Source: Competibacter_A sp037045535 (GTDB lineage: Bacteria; Pseudomonadota; Gammaproteobacteria; Competibacterales; Competibacteraceae). From it: a stretch of 64,000 bases of DNA. The position numbers and the translations under genes are program-made. Positions within the stretch are counted from its first letter, which is position 1, and every line of letters begins with the position of its first letter. Positions 1-10,046 of the stretch are shown piece by piece. The stretch lies in contig JBAOHI010000030.1 of NCBI GenBank assembly GCA_037045535.1, positions 299,463 through 363,462 on the forward strand. The letters are read 5' to 3'. The notes beneath the pieces are model-generated. The model had not been told where the DNA came from. It worked only from the letters and a program-made list of their open reading frames with translations, and did not search any database.

Positions 1-269
<269 letters not shown>

Positions 270-273
<4 letters not shown>

Positions 274-1358
274 GTTGCTGTCTCCCGCCGCCGCAACAAA
301 CCGATCAAGCCGTAGGGCAGCAGCAGGGTGACCGCTACGAACAGCCCGCCTAAGGCGAACAACCAGACTTCCGGCAGCGCCCCGGTCAACCAGCTCTTGG
401 CGTAATTCACCAGTACCGCACCGACTACCGCGCCGACCAGGGTGCCACGCCCGCCGACCGCCACCCAGATCACCGCTTCGATGGAGTTCAATGGGGCGAA
501 TTCGCCGGGGTTAATGATGCCGACTTGCGGCACGTAGAGCGCCCCGGCCAAGCCTGCCAGCATCGCGGAAATGGTGAAGACCAGCGCCTTGACCCGCTCC
601 ACCCGATAACCGAGGAAGCGGGCACGATCTTCCGAGTCGCGGATCGCCACCAGCACCCGCCCCAGGCGGGTGGAGACCAACCAGCGGCAAGCGAGATAAC
701 CTCCCGCCAGCGCGAGTGCGGACAGCACGAACAACACGATGCGGGTGCCATCGGCATGCAGGGGAAAGCCGAGCACATCCTTGAAGTCGGTCAAGCCGTT
801 GTTGCCGCCAAAGCCCATCTCGTTGCGGAAAAAGGCCAGCATCAGCGCGTAGGTCAGCGCTTGGGTGATGATGGACAGATAGACGCCCGAAACCCGCGAG
901 CGGAAGGCGAACCAACCGAACACGAAGGCCAGCAAGCCGGGCACGACCAGCACCATCAGCGCCGCAAACCAGAACATATCAAAACCGTGCCAGTACCAGG
1001 GCAGTTCCTTCCAGTTCAGGAACACCATGAAGTCGGGCAGCACCGGATCGCCGTAGACCCCGCGCGTGCCGATCTGGCGCATCAGATACATGCCGAAGCA
1101 GTAGCCGCCAAGCGCGAAAAAGGCCGCATGCCCCAGGCTAAGGATGCCCATGTAGCCCCATACCAAATCCACCGCCACCGCCAGCAGCGCGTAGCAGAGG
1201 TACTTGCCGATCAGCGTGACGGTGTAGGCGGTCAAGTGCAGCGGGTTATCGGGCGGTACCAGCAGATTGAGTACCGGCACGCCGACGCCGATGATCACCA
1301 GCACGGCGAGCAACACCAGCCCGGCGCGGTCGGAGAGTAGCCAGCGAGGTAATGGCAT
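270..1358 (-). CDS. urtC: Urea ABC transporter permease UrtC
   Basis: A 362-residue LivM-type inner-membrane permease. Hydrophobic helices run through the whole protein, and the conserved block GYMGILSLGHAAFFALGGY near residue 70 is the signature of this permease class. It would form the urea channel with UrtB. The length matches UrtC (about 360-380 residues), which is longer than most LivM proteins. It begins 3 bases after the urtB stop and its own stop overlaps the urtD start, so it sits inside one polycistronic unit. No lesions are seen. Assignment to urea rather than branched-chain amino acids rests on the neighbouring UrtA and on the extended UrtB. Confidence 0.93.
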
Positions 1359-1361
1359 CGT

Positions 1362-2979
1362 TTAAACCTCCGCCGCTCGGCCGCGCTGCGGGAACAGGCC
1401 GCGCGGTCGTTTCTGAATGAACAGAATCAGGAATATCAGCACCAGGATCTTCGCCAGCACCGCGCCGGACCAGGGTTCCAGCAATTTGTTGGCGACGCCG
1501 AGCGACAAACCAGCGACCAGCGTGCCCCAGAGGTTGCCGACCCCGCCGAACACCACCACCATAAACGAATCCACGATGTAGCTTTGGCCCAGGTTGGGAC
1601 CGACGTTGGTCAATTGCGACAGGGCGACGCCAGCCACGCCGGCGATGCCGCTGCCCAAGCCGAAGGTGAGCGCATCCACCCGCGCCGAACGCACGCCCAT
1701 CGCTCGCGCCATCGCTCGGTTCTGCGCCACGGCGCGCACTTCCAGCCCCAAGCGAGTGCGTTGCAGCGCCAGCCACAGCACCGTGAACACCGCGATGCAA
1801 AAACCGAGAATCACCAGCCGATTCAGCGTCACTTCCAGCGGTCCCAGCAAGATGGTGCCGCTCATCCAGTCCGGGGTGGACACCGAGCGGTTGAGCGGGG
1901 AGAAGATCGAACGCACCGCCTGTTGCAGGATCAGGCTCACGCCGAACGTCGCCAGCAGCGTCTCCAGCGGCCGGCCGTAGAGAAAGCGGATGATACCGCG
2001 TTCGATGGCGATACCGACCAGGGCGGCGACCAGAAAGGCCAGCGGTACCGCCACCGGCAGCGACCAGTTAACCGGCAGCCACTGCTGCACCAGCCAGGTG
2101 GTGTAGGCGCCCAGCATCATCAACTCGCCGTGCGCCATGTTGATGACGCCCATCACGCCGAAGGTGACGGCCAAGCCGATGGCCGCCAGAATCAGCACCG
2201 ATCCCAGCGACAGGCCGAAGAACAGGGTTTCGGCCCAGCCCAGCATTTGCAGGCGGAATTCGGTGCGGGCCAGGGCGACGCGGGCGGCTTCGCGCAGCGG
2301 CGGGGTCGCTGTCTTCGGCGGCCATTCGGGCGAGCGGACCGCGAAGTTCCGGTTGCAATCGACCGCCCAGCGCGGTGGCGGCCTTGGCGCGGACGGCTGC
2401 GTCGTCGCTGGCCAAATCGGCCAATGCGAGAGCCATCGTCAATAAATCTTTAATCTCGCTATCGGTTTCGACCGCTAACCGCGTCCGCAGCCGCTCCGCG
2501 CCCGCCGGGTCGGGATTACGCAGGAATGCTTCAACCGCCGCCTTGCGTTGCTGGGGATCGGTGCTAGTGAGTCCCAGGCTGGCCAGACGATCCTCGATCA
2601 GACTGCGCAGACGATTGTTGGCGGTGATCCGATCCAGATCGCGTTTGTTGACCTGACCGAGTGCTGCACCGCTCACCGCGTCTTCGATAGCGATATCGGC
2701 ATCGTCACCAAGGCCGATCACCACTCGATCACCTTCTTCCTGATAGTATAAGCGACTGTCGGACAGCGCTTTCAGGATCGTGGCGATTCGGGGATGGTCC
2801 AGCACTACCAGCTTTTCGATCAGCTCGGTCTTGCCGTCGAAATCGGCGTCGTGCAATTGCGCTAGAGTGGCACGCACTGAGTCATCGTCGGCCGCGCGGG
2901 CAGGTGAAGCGCCGAACAGGGCCAGCAGTGCCAGCGCGAGCGCGAGGAACCCGGCGCGAATTGGCGTGCAGGAGAGCAT
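1362..2979 (-). CDS. urtB: Urea ABC transporter permease UrtB (reading frame broken by one extra base)
   Basis: This is the first permease of the urea transporter. The 5' part (2979 down to about 2300) encodes a signal peptide (ALALALLALFGASPARA) and a roughly 220-residue soluble helical region, the N-terminal extension typical of proteobacterial UrtB. The 3' part (2246 down to 1362) encodes the LivH-like membrane domain, including NMAHGELMMLGAYT. The two parts are in different frames. Removing one base at about 2295-2307, for example from a run of four C on the coding strand, gives a continuous protein of 538 residues, the normal UrtB size. All flanking residues read sensibly after this repair, so I treat it as one gene with a probable sequence error rather than two genes. 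A short hairpin lies between it and urtA. Confidence 0.87.
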
Positions 2980-3034
2980 GGGCGAAGCCTCGGGTAAAGG
3001 GCTTGGAAGGATGCCGGTGCACCCTCACCCTCGG

Positions 3035-3058
3035 CCCCTCTCCCGAGTGGGAGAGGGG
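3035..3058. repeat. GC-rich hairpin of REP-like type between urtA and urtB
   Basis: A perfect inverted repeat with 10-base arms (CCCCTCTCCC / GGGAGAGGGG) and a four-base loop GAGT. It follows CCCTCACCCTCGG, a phrase typical of dispersed REP-like intergenic repeats in many proteobacteria. There is no U-run on the minus strand, so it is not a classical terminator. It could lower expression of the membrane subunits relative to the binding protein UrtA. Only the palindrome is directly seen; the role is inferred. Confidence 0.5.
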
Positions 3059-3095
3059 GGCTAGAGAAAGATAGGAAGGGGAGGGCGGATTCAGC

Positions 3096-4391
3096 TTACT
3101 TGTAGTTCTGGCCGGAACAGGTCTTGGTGACGGTGTTGTAATTACCGCACTTGATCTTGGGGTCGGCCCAGTCGGCGATGATGTCCTTGCTGCCCGGCAG
3201 GAAGTCAGACCAGGCGTCGCCTTCGACCAGACCCTTGGTCTTCCACACCACGTCGAACTGACCGTCGGCCTGGATTTCGCCGATGAACACCGGCTTGGTG
3301 ATGTGGTGGTTGGGCAACATCTTAGCCATGCCGCCTGTCAGATTGGGTGCTTCGATGCCGACCATGGCGTCGATCACCTTGTCCGGATCGGTGGTCTTGG
3401 CCTTTTCCACTGCCTTCACCCACATGTTGAAGCCGATGTAGTGGGCTTCCATCGGGTCGTTGGTGACCCGCTTCGGGTTCTTGATGAAGGTATGCCATTC
3501 CTTGATGAAGGCGTCGTTGGCCTTGTTCTTGATGCTCATGAAGTAGTTCCAAGCAGCGAGATGACCGACCAGCGGCTTGGTGTCGATGCCGGAGAGCTCT
3601 TCCTCGCCGACCGAGAACGCGACGACCGGAATATCCTTGGCGGAAACGCCTTGGTTGCCCAGTTCCTTGTAAAACGGTACGTTGGCATCGCCGTTGATGG
3701 TGGAGACCACGGCGGTCTTCTTGCCGGCGGAACCGAATTTCTTGATGTCGGCGACGATGGACTGCCAGTCGGAGTGACCAAACGGCGTGTAGTTGATCAT
3801 GATATCCTCGTCCTTGACCCCCTTGGCTTTGAGATAGGCCTCCAGAATCTTGTTCGTGGTGCGGGGATAGACGTAGTCGGTGCCGGCCAGCACCCAGCGC
3901 TTCACGCCTAGATCCTTCATCAGATAATCTACCGCCGGAATTGCCTGCTGATTGGGAGCGGCGCCGGTGTAGAACACGTTTTTGGAAGATTCTTCGCCTT
4001 CGTATTGCACGGGATAGAACAGGATGCCGTTCAATTCCTCGAACACGGGTAATACCGATTTGCGGGACACCGAGGTCCAGCAGCCGAATACCACCGCGAC
4101 CTTGTCCTTTTGGAGCAATTCGCGGGCTTTCTCGGCAAACAGCGGCCAGTTGGAAGCAGGATCCACGACGACCGCTTCCAATTTCTTACCGAGCAGGCCG
4201 CCTTTCTTGTTCTGCTCGTCGATCAGCATCAACACGGTGTCCTTCAGCGTGGTTTCGCTGATAGCCATGGTGCCGGATAGCGAGTGCAGGACGCCGACCT
4301 TGATGGTGTCGGCGGCGTGAGCCAGCGTGGCGCCCAGTGTCAGTGCACCGGTTAGCAGCCAGGGGAAAAATTTCGATATTTTTTTCGTCAT
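3096..4391 (-). CDS. urtA: Urea ABC transporter substrate-binding protein UrtA
   Basis: A 431-residue periplasmic binding protein that captures urea for the UrtBCDE transporter. A clear signal peptide (about residues 1-26, ending AHA-AD) is followed by IKVGVLHSLSGTMAISE, the characteristic start of mature UrtA. Further family features are VFGCWTSVSRKSVLPV near residue 100 and NVFYTGAAPNQQ near residue 138. The length agrees with the family. The start is supported by GAGGG a few bases upstream. It is the first gene of the operon and lies about 56 bases downstream of a sigma-54-like promoter, which fits nitrogen control. Branched-chain amino acid binding proteins are related but are shorter and lack this N-terminal block. 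Confidence 0.95.
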   Translation of the reverse strand: MTKKISKFFPWLLTGALTLGATLAHAADTIKVGVLHSLSGTMAISETTLKDTVLMLIDEQNKKGGLLGKKLEAVVVDPASNWPLFAEKARELLQKDKVAVVFGCWTSVSRKSVLPVFEELNGILFYPVQYEGEESSKNVFYTGAAPNQQAIPAVDYLMKDLGVKRWVLAGTDYVYPRTTNKILEAYLKAKGVKDEDIMINYTPFGHSDWQSIVADIKKFGSAGKKTAVVSTINGDANVPFYKELGNQGVSAKDIPVVAFSVGEEELSGIDTKPLVGHLAAWNYFMSIKNKANDAFIKEWHTFIKNPKRVTNDPMEAHYIGFNMWVKAVEKAKTTDPDKVIDAMVGIEAPNLTGGMAKMLPNHHITKPVFIGEIQADGQFDVVWKTKGLVEGDAWSDFLPGSKDIIADWADPKIKCGNYNTVTKTCSGQNYK

Positions 4392-4458
4392 GCGTAGCCC
4401 TCGTTTCGTGGTTGACGGTCCGCTGAAATGCGAACGGGAAGCGAACTAGATGGCGTTT

Positions 4459-4474
4459 ATCAAGGAATGTGCCA
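4459..4474 (-). promoter_or_regulatory. Sigma-54-type (-24/-12) promoter for urtABCDE
   Basis: Read on the minus strand the sequence is TGGCACATTCCTTGAT. The -24 box TGGCAC is a perfect match, and the GG to -12 G distance is the required 10 bases. The -12 box is TTGAT instead of TTGCA, so the conserved C is missing. Transcription would begin near 4447, giving a leader of about 56 bases before urtA. Urea uptake operons are commonly under nitrogen (NtrC/sigma-54) control, so position and function agree. The NtrC-like site about 140 bases upstream strengthens the call. Confidence 0.5.
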
Positions 4475-4493
4475 AATGTTTATTATTTTATTT

Positions 4494-4512
4494 ATCAGAA
4501 TGTTATTCTGAT
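4494..4512. promoter_or_regulatory. Perfect palindrome, possible operator upstream of urtA
   Basis: ATCAGAAT-GTT-ATTCTGAT: eight-base arms around a three-base centre, in an AT-rich stretch. It sits about 20 bases upstream of the sigma-54-like promoter and about 230 bases ahead of the divergent mscK gene. I do not recognise the binding protein. Nothing more than the symmetry is directly shown. Confidence 0.4.
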
Positions 4513-4612
4513 TACTCCCAGTAAAAAGAACCAGTCGCGCTTCATTATGGTGCGATATGGTAATGGGGGTGGTTCGAGATGGAGCGGATTTGAAAATTTG
4601 CGCAGAAGTGTG

Positions 4613-4627
4613 GCACCAAAAAAGTGC
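4613..4627. promoter_or_regulatory. NtrC-like enhancer site upstream of urtA
   Basis: GCAC-CAAAAAA-GTGC has the GCAC-N7-GTGC architecture of classical NtrC sites, such as those of glnA. It lies about 140 bases upstream of the -24 box, the usual distance for a sigma-54 enhancer. The inner bases fit the consensus only on the left half (GCACCA). The remaining stretch between urtA and mscK holds no other element I can support. Confidence 0.42.
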
Positions 4628-4738
4628 GCTTTCGTGCCAACGGGCCAGTTTGCTGAAAAAATTGAGATGCTGCGAGCAGCACACATTTTCTTAGACGAGA
4701 GTTCCATCGAAACCGAACACATCTTTCTTTGATCTCGC

Positions 4739-7700
4739 ATGCCCATGCCAAAATTCGTTCCATCAAGCAAATGTCGGCAAGGGTGGTTGGCCTTGCTGGT
4801 CCTTATACTGGCCTGCACCGGTTCGGGTCCGGTTCTGGCTCAGGATCCCCTGACCTTGTCCGCCCTGCCCACCGATCCGACCGAGGCTGCCGAGCGGCAG
4901 AACGCCACCCAGCAAACCTTAGCCGAACAGCGGCAGACCATCGAGCAACTACGGCAGGAGATCGCCCGACTCAGCGCCGAACAACCCGCCAAGCTGCAGG
5001 CGTTGACCGGTGAGACCGCCGGTCCGGCTCTGGTGGAACAAGCCCGGATCGACAGCGACGCCATCCGCCTGAGGCAGGAGGATCTAGGGACCCGCATCGA
5101 GGCTGCCAAACGCCGAATCGAGGCTTTGCAACGGACGATTCCCGCTTTGGAAGCGCAGGAACAGCTATTGAAGAATCCCGCCAAGGACGGTCCGGACACT
5201 GGCAATCGTGCCGAACAACTCGCACGATTACGCGCGGTGCTGGAGCAGCATCGCACCGATCTCCAACTCGAACGGGAAGTCCTGCAAAATCTGGAAGAAT
5301 GGTTGACGCTGCTCGACCAGCGGCGAACGCTGGCCGTGCAATGGCGCGCCCGCCTGGAAGACGTCCATCTGCAGCAACAGGCGCAACAGCGGCAGACCGC
5401 GCGACAGGATCTTGTCGTCCGCCTGGAGGGCGAACAACAGACGCAGCTTGGCAAGGCCGAGGAACTGCGCGCCCGTTTGCAGCGGCAGGGTGAGAACCTG
5501 CCTGCGGCCCGTCGCGCGTTACTGGAGGCCAACATCCAGGCCGCCGAGGAACGCGCCAGGCTGTTGCGCTGGGATATTCGGCTAGCCGCCATTGAGGGCG
5601 AACTGGCCAACCAGGAAGGGTTGGCGAATGCCGAAGACACTGATCCGCGTCGCATCCAAGAAGGGTTACACCAACTGGCTGTACTGCGCGGCGAACTGAA
5701 CGAAACCGCCGATTTGTTGCAGCACCGCCTCGACTCATTGGTCCAGCGGCGATCGCCGTCCGCGGCCGAAGAATCGGGTGGGGCGGCGGGGCAATCGCAG
5801 GGCCACGAGGTTTTCGCGGCGTTGGAGCAAGAGCTGCGTCAACGCCAAGAAACATTGCGGGAACAGCGCGACCGGCTGGATCGATCGCGTGAACGCCTGG
5901 AAGCCGCCTACCGGCAACGATCTAGCCAAGATCTGCTGGCGCGCGAGGCCTTCGTCCTGTTCGCTTCGGAACTGTGGTCTACCACCGTCGCGGAACTGGG
6001 CAACGCTCCGCGAATTTTGGTGCACCAGATTTGGTTGAGCATCGAATCGACGCTCGGCGCGGCGGTGCGGACTAATCCCGAGCAATGGCTGGCACTGGGC
6101 GGCTTGATCGGGTTGTTGGCGATATTGGCGGCGCTGGGGCGGCGCTATCTCTCGTATGTTTCAAGACGTCACATGGCCGGGTTGGACGACAGCTTCGCTG
6201 GCAAATTTGTCCATACCCTGGTGCGCCTCCTGCGCAAGAATCTGTGGGGCATCGCACTGGCTGGCGCGTTGGCACTGGCGCTGTGGTGGTTGCAGGTGCC
6301 TCAGCCGGGGTTGAACATTCTATTGACGCTGATCTTGCTCTGGGTCGGTATCAAAACGCCACTCGATCTGGCTTGGTTATTGCTGGCCGCGCCTCAGGTG
6401 CCTATGGCGTACCGTAATCCACGCCTTTACCGCCTGGTGTTCGGGATGGTGCTGGTAGGTGGCGTGCTCGGGGCACTGGTTATTCTGTCTCATCTGAGCG
6501 AACTGCCCCGGCCGGCGATCCAAGTTCTGGATCAAGCGTTGATATTTTACTGGTTGGCAATCTGCTATCCCTTGTTGCGGATTCGTCGCCTGCTGCTGGA
6601 CGCGCTGGCGGAGCGCTACGCAGATCGGTTCTGGCTCGGCGCCATGCGCCTGCTGACGCTGATGTTGACGCTGGTGCTGGTTTTGGCCGCGTTGTTGGGG
6701 CTGGCCGGGTATCTTAATCTGGCCTGGTTGCTGGTCCGGCGATTGCTGGCGCTGAGTGGTATCCTGCTGGTCTGGCTGCTACTGCGCGGCTTGATCGACG
6801 ATGGGATCGTGCTTCTGAAGAACCATGCCATCGCCCGCAGCAGCTACGGGCTACTTTGGACTCAGGAAATCCTGGCACCGCTCAACCGAACTCTGCAGTG
6901 GTTACTGTTCCTGGTCGCCATCTTGATCCTGCTCGATATTTACGGCAAACAGGGTTACACGTTTGCTTTCTGGGCGACGATTACCTGGAAGCCAGTTCTG
7001 TTCGCGGTGGTATTGGCGCTGTTGTGCTACGAAGGGCTGCTGCTGTTGGGCGGCTATCTGGTCGAGCAGACCCGGAGCACGTTCGGCGGCGCCCTGATCC
7101 GTCACCTGCGGCAGCCGCTCGGCCTGCTGGTGCCGGCGGTCGCCGCGCAGTTGTTGCTGCCGAGTTTGGAATTGTCGCCGGTGCCGACCAGCCACTTGCA
7201 GCATGCCCTGATTCTGGTCGTGATCGCCGCCATCGGCTGGCTGCTGGTGCGTTTGACCTCGGTGGCCGAAGATGTGATGCACCAGCATTATCTGGTGAGT
7301 TTTAAAGATAATTTGGGTGCAAGACGGATCCAGACCCAATTCCAGATGTTGCGACGGATCGTGGTGGCGGCGGTGCAGGTGCTGGCACTGGCGGTGATGA
7401 TGATGACCTTTCCCCGGATCCGCGAACTGGGTGCTGGCTTGCTGGCTTCGGCCGGCGTAGCCGGCTTGGTGATCGGGGTAGCGGCGCGGCCGTTTCTGGA
7501 AAACCTGATCGCCGGGGTGCAGATTGGCCTGACCCAGCCGATTCGCATCGATGACGTGGTGATCGTGGAAGGGGAGTGGGGCCGGATCGCCGAGATCAAC
7601 GCCACTCACGTCGTGGTGCGGATCTGGGATGAGCGTCGGTTGATCGTGCCGCTCAACTATTTCAACACCAAACCGTTCCAAAATTGGACTTGGGCGAACT

Positions 7701-8092
7701 CGGAACTGCTGGGCACGGCGTTTTTCTACGTGGACTATACCTTCCCGGTGGAAGTCGGCCGCGAGGAACTCAAGCGCATTCTCGACGATTCCGGTCTATG
7801 GGACGGCCGCGCTTGGGGTCTGCAAGTGACCGACACCACGGATCGCACGGTCGAACTGCGCGCCCTGATGAGCGCGCCCGACGCTTCGACCGCCTGGGAT
7901 CTGCGGTGTCTGGTGCGGGAGCGATTTGTCGCTTTCCTGCAGCAGCACTACTCGCAGTGCCTGCCGCGCACCCGGTTCGTCGGGGCGCGAGCGGAGAAGG
8001 CGCACGACCCGCTGGTTGGGTTGCCCCCGCAAGATGTCTCGAAGGACGGCGAAATTCCAGCGGCCCTACCTGATGTCGAGCGGACCTCTTGA
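4739..8092 (+). CDS. mscK: MscK/KefA-type large mechanosensitive channel
   Basis: A 1117-residue inner-membrane channel that would release solutes, K+ included, under hypo-osmotic shock. A signal peptide (to about residue 35, VLAQ) is followed by a long periplasmic coiled-coil region rich in E, Q and R (about 45-430). A multi-helix membrane part (about 445-890) comes next, then the MscS pore and beta domain: LLASAGVAGLVIGVAA near 905, PFLENLIAGVQIGLTQPIRIDDVV, and VPLNYFNTKPFQNW near 975. Length and domain order match E. coli MscK (1120 residues). A second ATG two codons downstream (4745) is equally possible as start, and no strong ribosome site separates them. It lies divergent from the urt operon and ahead of a K+/H+ antiporter, consistent with potassium and turgor control. 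Without comparison, a MscM (YjeP)-type assignment is not excluded. Confidence 0.83.
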   Translation: MPMPKFVPSSKCRQGWLALLVLILACTGSGPVLAQDPLTLSALPTDPTEAAERQNATQQTLAEQRQTIEQLRQEIARLSAEQPAKLQALTGETAGPALVEQARIDSDAIRLRQEDLGTRIEAAKRRIEALQRTIPALEAQEQLLKNPAKDGPDTGNRAEQLARLRAVLEQHRTDLQLEREVLQNLEEWLTLLDQRRTLAVQWRARLEDVHLQQQAQQRQTARQDLVVRLEGEQQTQLGKAEELRARLQRQGENLPAARRALLEANIQAAEERARLLRWDIRLAAIEGELANQEGLANAEDTDPRRIQEGLHQLAVLRGELNETADLLQHRLDSLVQRRSPSAAEESGGAAGQSQGHEVFAALEQELRQRQETLREQRDRLDRSRERLEAAYRQRSSQDLLAREAFVLFASELWSTTVAELGNAPRILVHQIWLSIESTLGAAVRTNPEQWLALGGLIGLLAILAALGRRYLSYVSRRHMAGLDDSFAGKFVHTLVRLLRKNLWGIALAGALALALWWLQVPQPGLNILLTLILLWVGIKTPLDLAWLLLAAPQVPMAYRNPRLYRLVFGMVLVGGVLGALVILSHLSELPRPAIQVLDQALIFYWLAICYPLLRIRRLLLDALAERYADRFWLGAMRLLTLMLTLVLVLAALLGLAGYLNLAWLLVRRLLALSGILLVWLLLRGLIDDGIVLLKNHAIARSSYGLLWTQEILAPLNRTLQWLLFLVAILILLDIYGKQGYTFAFWATITWKPVLFAVVLALLCYEGLLLLGGYLVEQTRSTFGGALIRHLRQPLGLLVPAVAAQLLLPSLELSPVPTSHLQHALILVVIAAIGWLLVRLTSVAEDVMHQHYLVSFKDNLGARRIQTQFQMLRRIVVAAVQVLALAVMMMTFPRIRELGAGLLASAGVAGLVIGVAARPFLENLIAGVQIGLTQPIRIDDVVIVEGEWGRIAEINATHVVVRIWDERRLIVPLNYFNTKPFQNWTWANSELLGTAFFYVDYTFPVEVGREELKRILDDSGLWDGRAWGLQVTDTTDRTVELRALMSAPDASTAWDLRCLVRERFVAFLQQHYSQCLPRTRFVGARAEKAHDPLVGLPPQDVSKDGEIPAALPDVERTS

Positions 8093-8257
8093 GCCAGGAT
8101 CCTCCATCCGGCCGACACTCGAATTATCGGCTAGGTGGCGTCGATCAAGGGAGTCACATCTGTTCCACTCGATAAGCCCGCAAATGAGTAGGCCCTGAGC
8201 CTAGTTTGTCAAAGCACACTCATCCCTGAGCATGAATTGCAACGACGGCGCGAAAAC

Positions 8258-10003
8258 ATGGAATTGACCAATCAATTGATTCTGTTAACGGGTGTGTTGT
8301 TCTTGCTCAGCGTGCTAGCGAGTACGATTTCGGCGCGGTTTGGCCTACCGCTATTGTTGGTATTCCTCGCATTGGGAATGCTGGCGGGCGAGGATGGGCC
8401 GGGCACTATTCAATTCGACGATGCGCAGAGTACGTATGTCATCGGTACCGTGGCACTGGCGGTTATTCTATTCAATGGAGGGCTGTGCACCGACATCGGC
8501 AGTTTTCGGGTGGGCCTGTGGCCAGCACTGTGGTTGGCCACGGTCGGCGTCGTAACGACGGCGGCGCTGACCGGTTTGGCTGCTGCCTGGTTTTTGCAAC
8601 TGCGCTGGTTGGAGGGGATGTTGATCGGGGCTATCGTCGGTTCTACCGATGCCGCGGCAGTATTCGCCATCCTGCATTCGCACGGCTTGCAACTCAAACA
8701 GCGGGTGGATGCCACCCTGCAAATTGAATCAGGCGCTAACGACCCGATGGCGATATTTCTGACCGTTGCCCTGGTGGAGTTACTAGCCGCTGGAAACGCC
8801 AGCCTAGACTGGACCGTTGCCGGCAAATTCGTTCAGCAGATGGGTGTTGGCGCAGCGATCGGCTTGGGAGGTGGCTGGATGCTGACCTGGCTGATCAACT
8901 GGATTTCTCTCACGGCCGGTTTGTACCCGCTGCTGGTTTTTTCCGGTGGTTTGTTGATCTTCGGCGCGACGGCCATCGTGGGCGGCAGCGGCTATCTAGC
9001 CGTCTATCTGGCCGGACTCGTGTTGGGCAACCGACCGTTGCGAAACGCCGACGACATCCGCCGTTTCCACGATGGTCTGGCGTGGTTGAGTCAAATTGGT
9101 ATGTTTTTAATCCTGGGTTTGCTGGTCACCCCTCATCGGCTGCTGCCGTTGGCCGTGCCCAGCCTGTTAATTGCCGGGGTACTGATTTTTGTGGCCCGTC
9201 CTGTGGCGGTGGCGCTGTGTCTGTTGCCGTTTCGCTTCGCCTGGCGTGAGCAGCTATTCATCGGTTGGGTGGGTTTGCGTGGCGCGGTACCAATCATTCT
9301 AGCGCTATTTCCGTGGCTGGCCGGCTTGGATCATTTCCGCCTGTATTTCGATGTGGCGTTCTTCATCGTGCTGTTATCACTGGTTATTCAAGGGTGGACG
9401 GTCGCGCCAGCGGCACGGCTACTGCGGCTGGAGGTGCCGCCGCCGACCAGCGCCATGGTCCAGCGGGTGCGACTGGATTTGCCTGTTGCATCGGACTACG
9501 AACTGTTGAGTTATCGAGTGACCGAAAATAGTCCAGCGGCAGGCCGCGTCTTAGCCGATCTACTGTTGCCGGAAACCGTGCGACCGATGGTGGTTGTCCG
9601 AGATGGCCAGATTAGCGAATGGGGCGAGTGCGGACCGCTGCGGGCCGGCGATTATCTTTATCTCTTCGCGCGAGCGAACGAGTTATCGTTGCTGGATCCC
9701 TTGTTCGCGGCGCAGTTGGTGCCATCGCGCTTGGAAGCAGGGCAATTTTTTGGAGAGTTGGCGCTAAACGCTGATGCCAGCATAGCGGATATCGCATGTT
9801 TGTACGGATTGGAACTCGATCCGGCCGATGCTTCCGGTACGCTGGAAGAATACCTGGACCATCGGTTCGACCGTCCGGTAGTGGGCGATCGAGTCAAGCT
9901 CGGCACGGTCGAGTTTGTGGTGCGCGAGATGCAGGGCGAACGCATCGCTAAGGTAGGGTTGAAGCTGCATGTCACGGAAAGTCTTTCCAAAAGGAAAAAG
10001 TAA
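8258..10003 (+). CDS. cvrA: K+/H+ antiporter of the CvrA/NhaP2 (CPA1) family
   Basis: A 581-residue protein with a 12-helix Na+/H+-exchanger domain (about residues 1-390), a TrkA-C (RCK-C) domain (about 400-490) and a CorC/HlyC-type C-terminal domain (about 495-575). This layout is typical of NhaP2/CvrA. The transport-site region ESGANDPMA lies near residue 160. The family exports K+ or Na+ in exchange for protons and protects against osmotic or alkaline stress. I prefer the ATG at 8258; an in-frame TTG at 8237 would add seven residues, and neither has a strong Shine-Dalgarno sequence. It stands 165 bases after mscK on the same strand, so the two probably act in the same process. Confidence 0.87.
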   Translation: MELTNQLILLTGVLFLLSVLASTISARFGLPLLLVFLALGMLAGEDGPGTIQFDDAQSTYVIGTVALAVILFNGGLCTDIGSFRVGLWPALWLATVGVVTTAALTGLAAAWFLQLRWLEGMLIGAIVGSTDAAAVFAILHSHGLQLKQRVDATLQIESGANDPMAIFLTVALVELLAAGNASLDWTVAGKFVQQMGVGAAIGLGGGWMLTWLINWISLTAGLYPLLVFSGGLLIFGATAIVGGSGYLAVYLAGLVLGNRPLRNADDIRRFHDGLAWLSQIGMFLILGLLVTPHRLLPLAVPSLLIAGVLIFVARPVAVALCLLPFRFAWREQLFIGWVGLRGAVPIILALFPWLAGLDHFRLYFDVAFFIVLLSLVIQGWTVAPAARLLRLEVPPPTSAMVQRVRLDLPVASDYELLSYRVTENSPAAGRVLADLLLPETVRPMVVVRDGQISEWGECGPLRAGDYLYLFARANELSLLDPLFAAQLVPSRLEAGQFFGELALNADASIADIACLYGLELDPADASGTLEEYLDHRFDRPVVGDRVKLGTVEFVVREMQGERIAKVGLKLHVTESLSKRKK

Positions 10004-10046
10004 ACCCTCGCTTCGTCCGTGGCGCCATCTCTCGAACGCGAGATCG

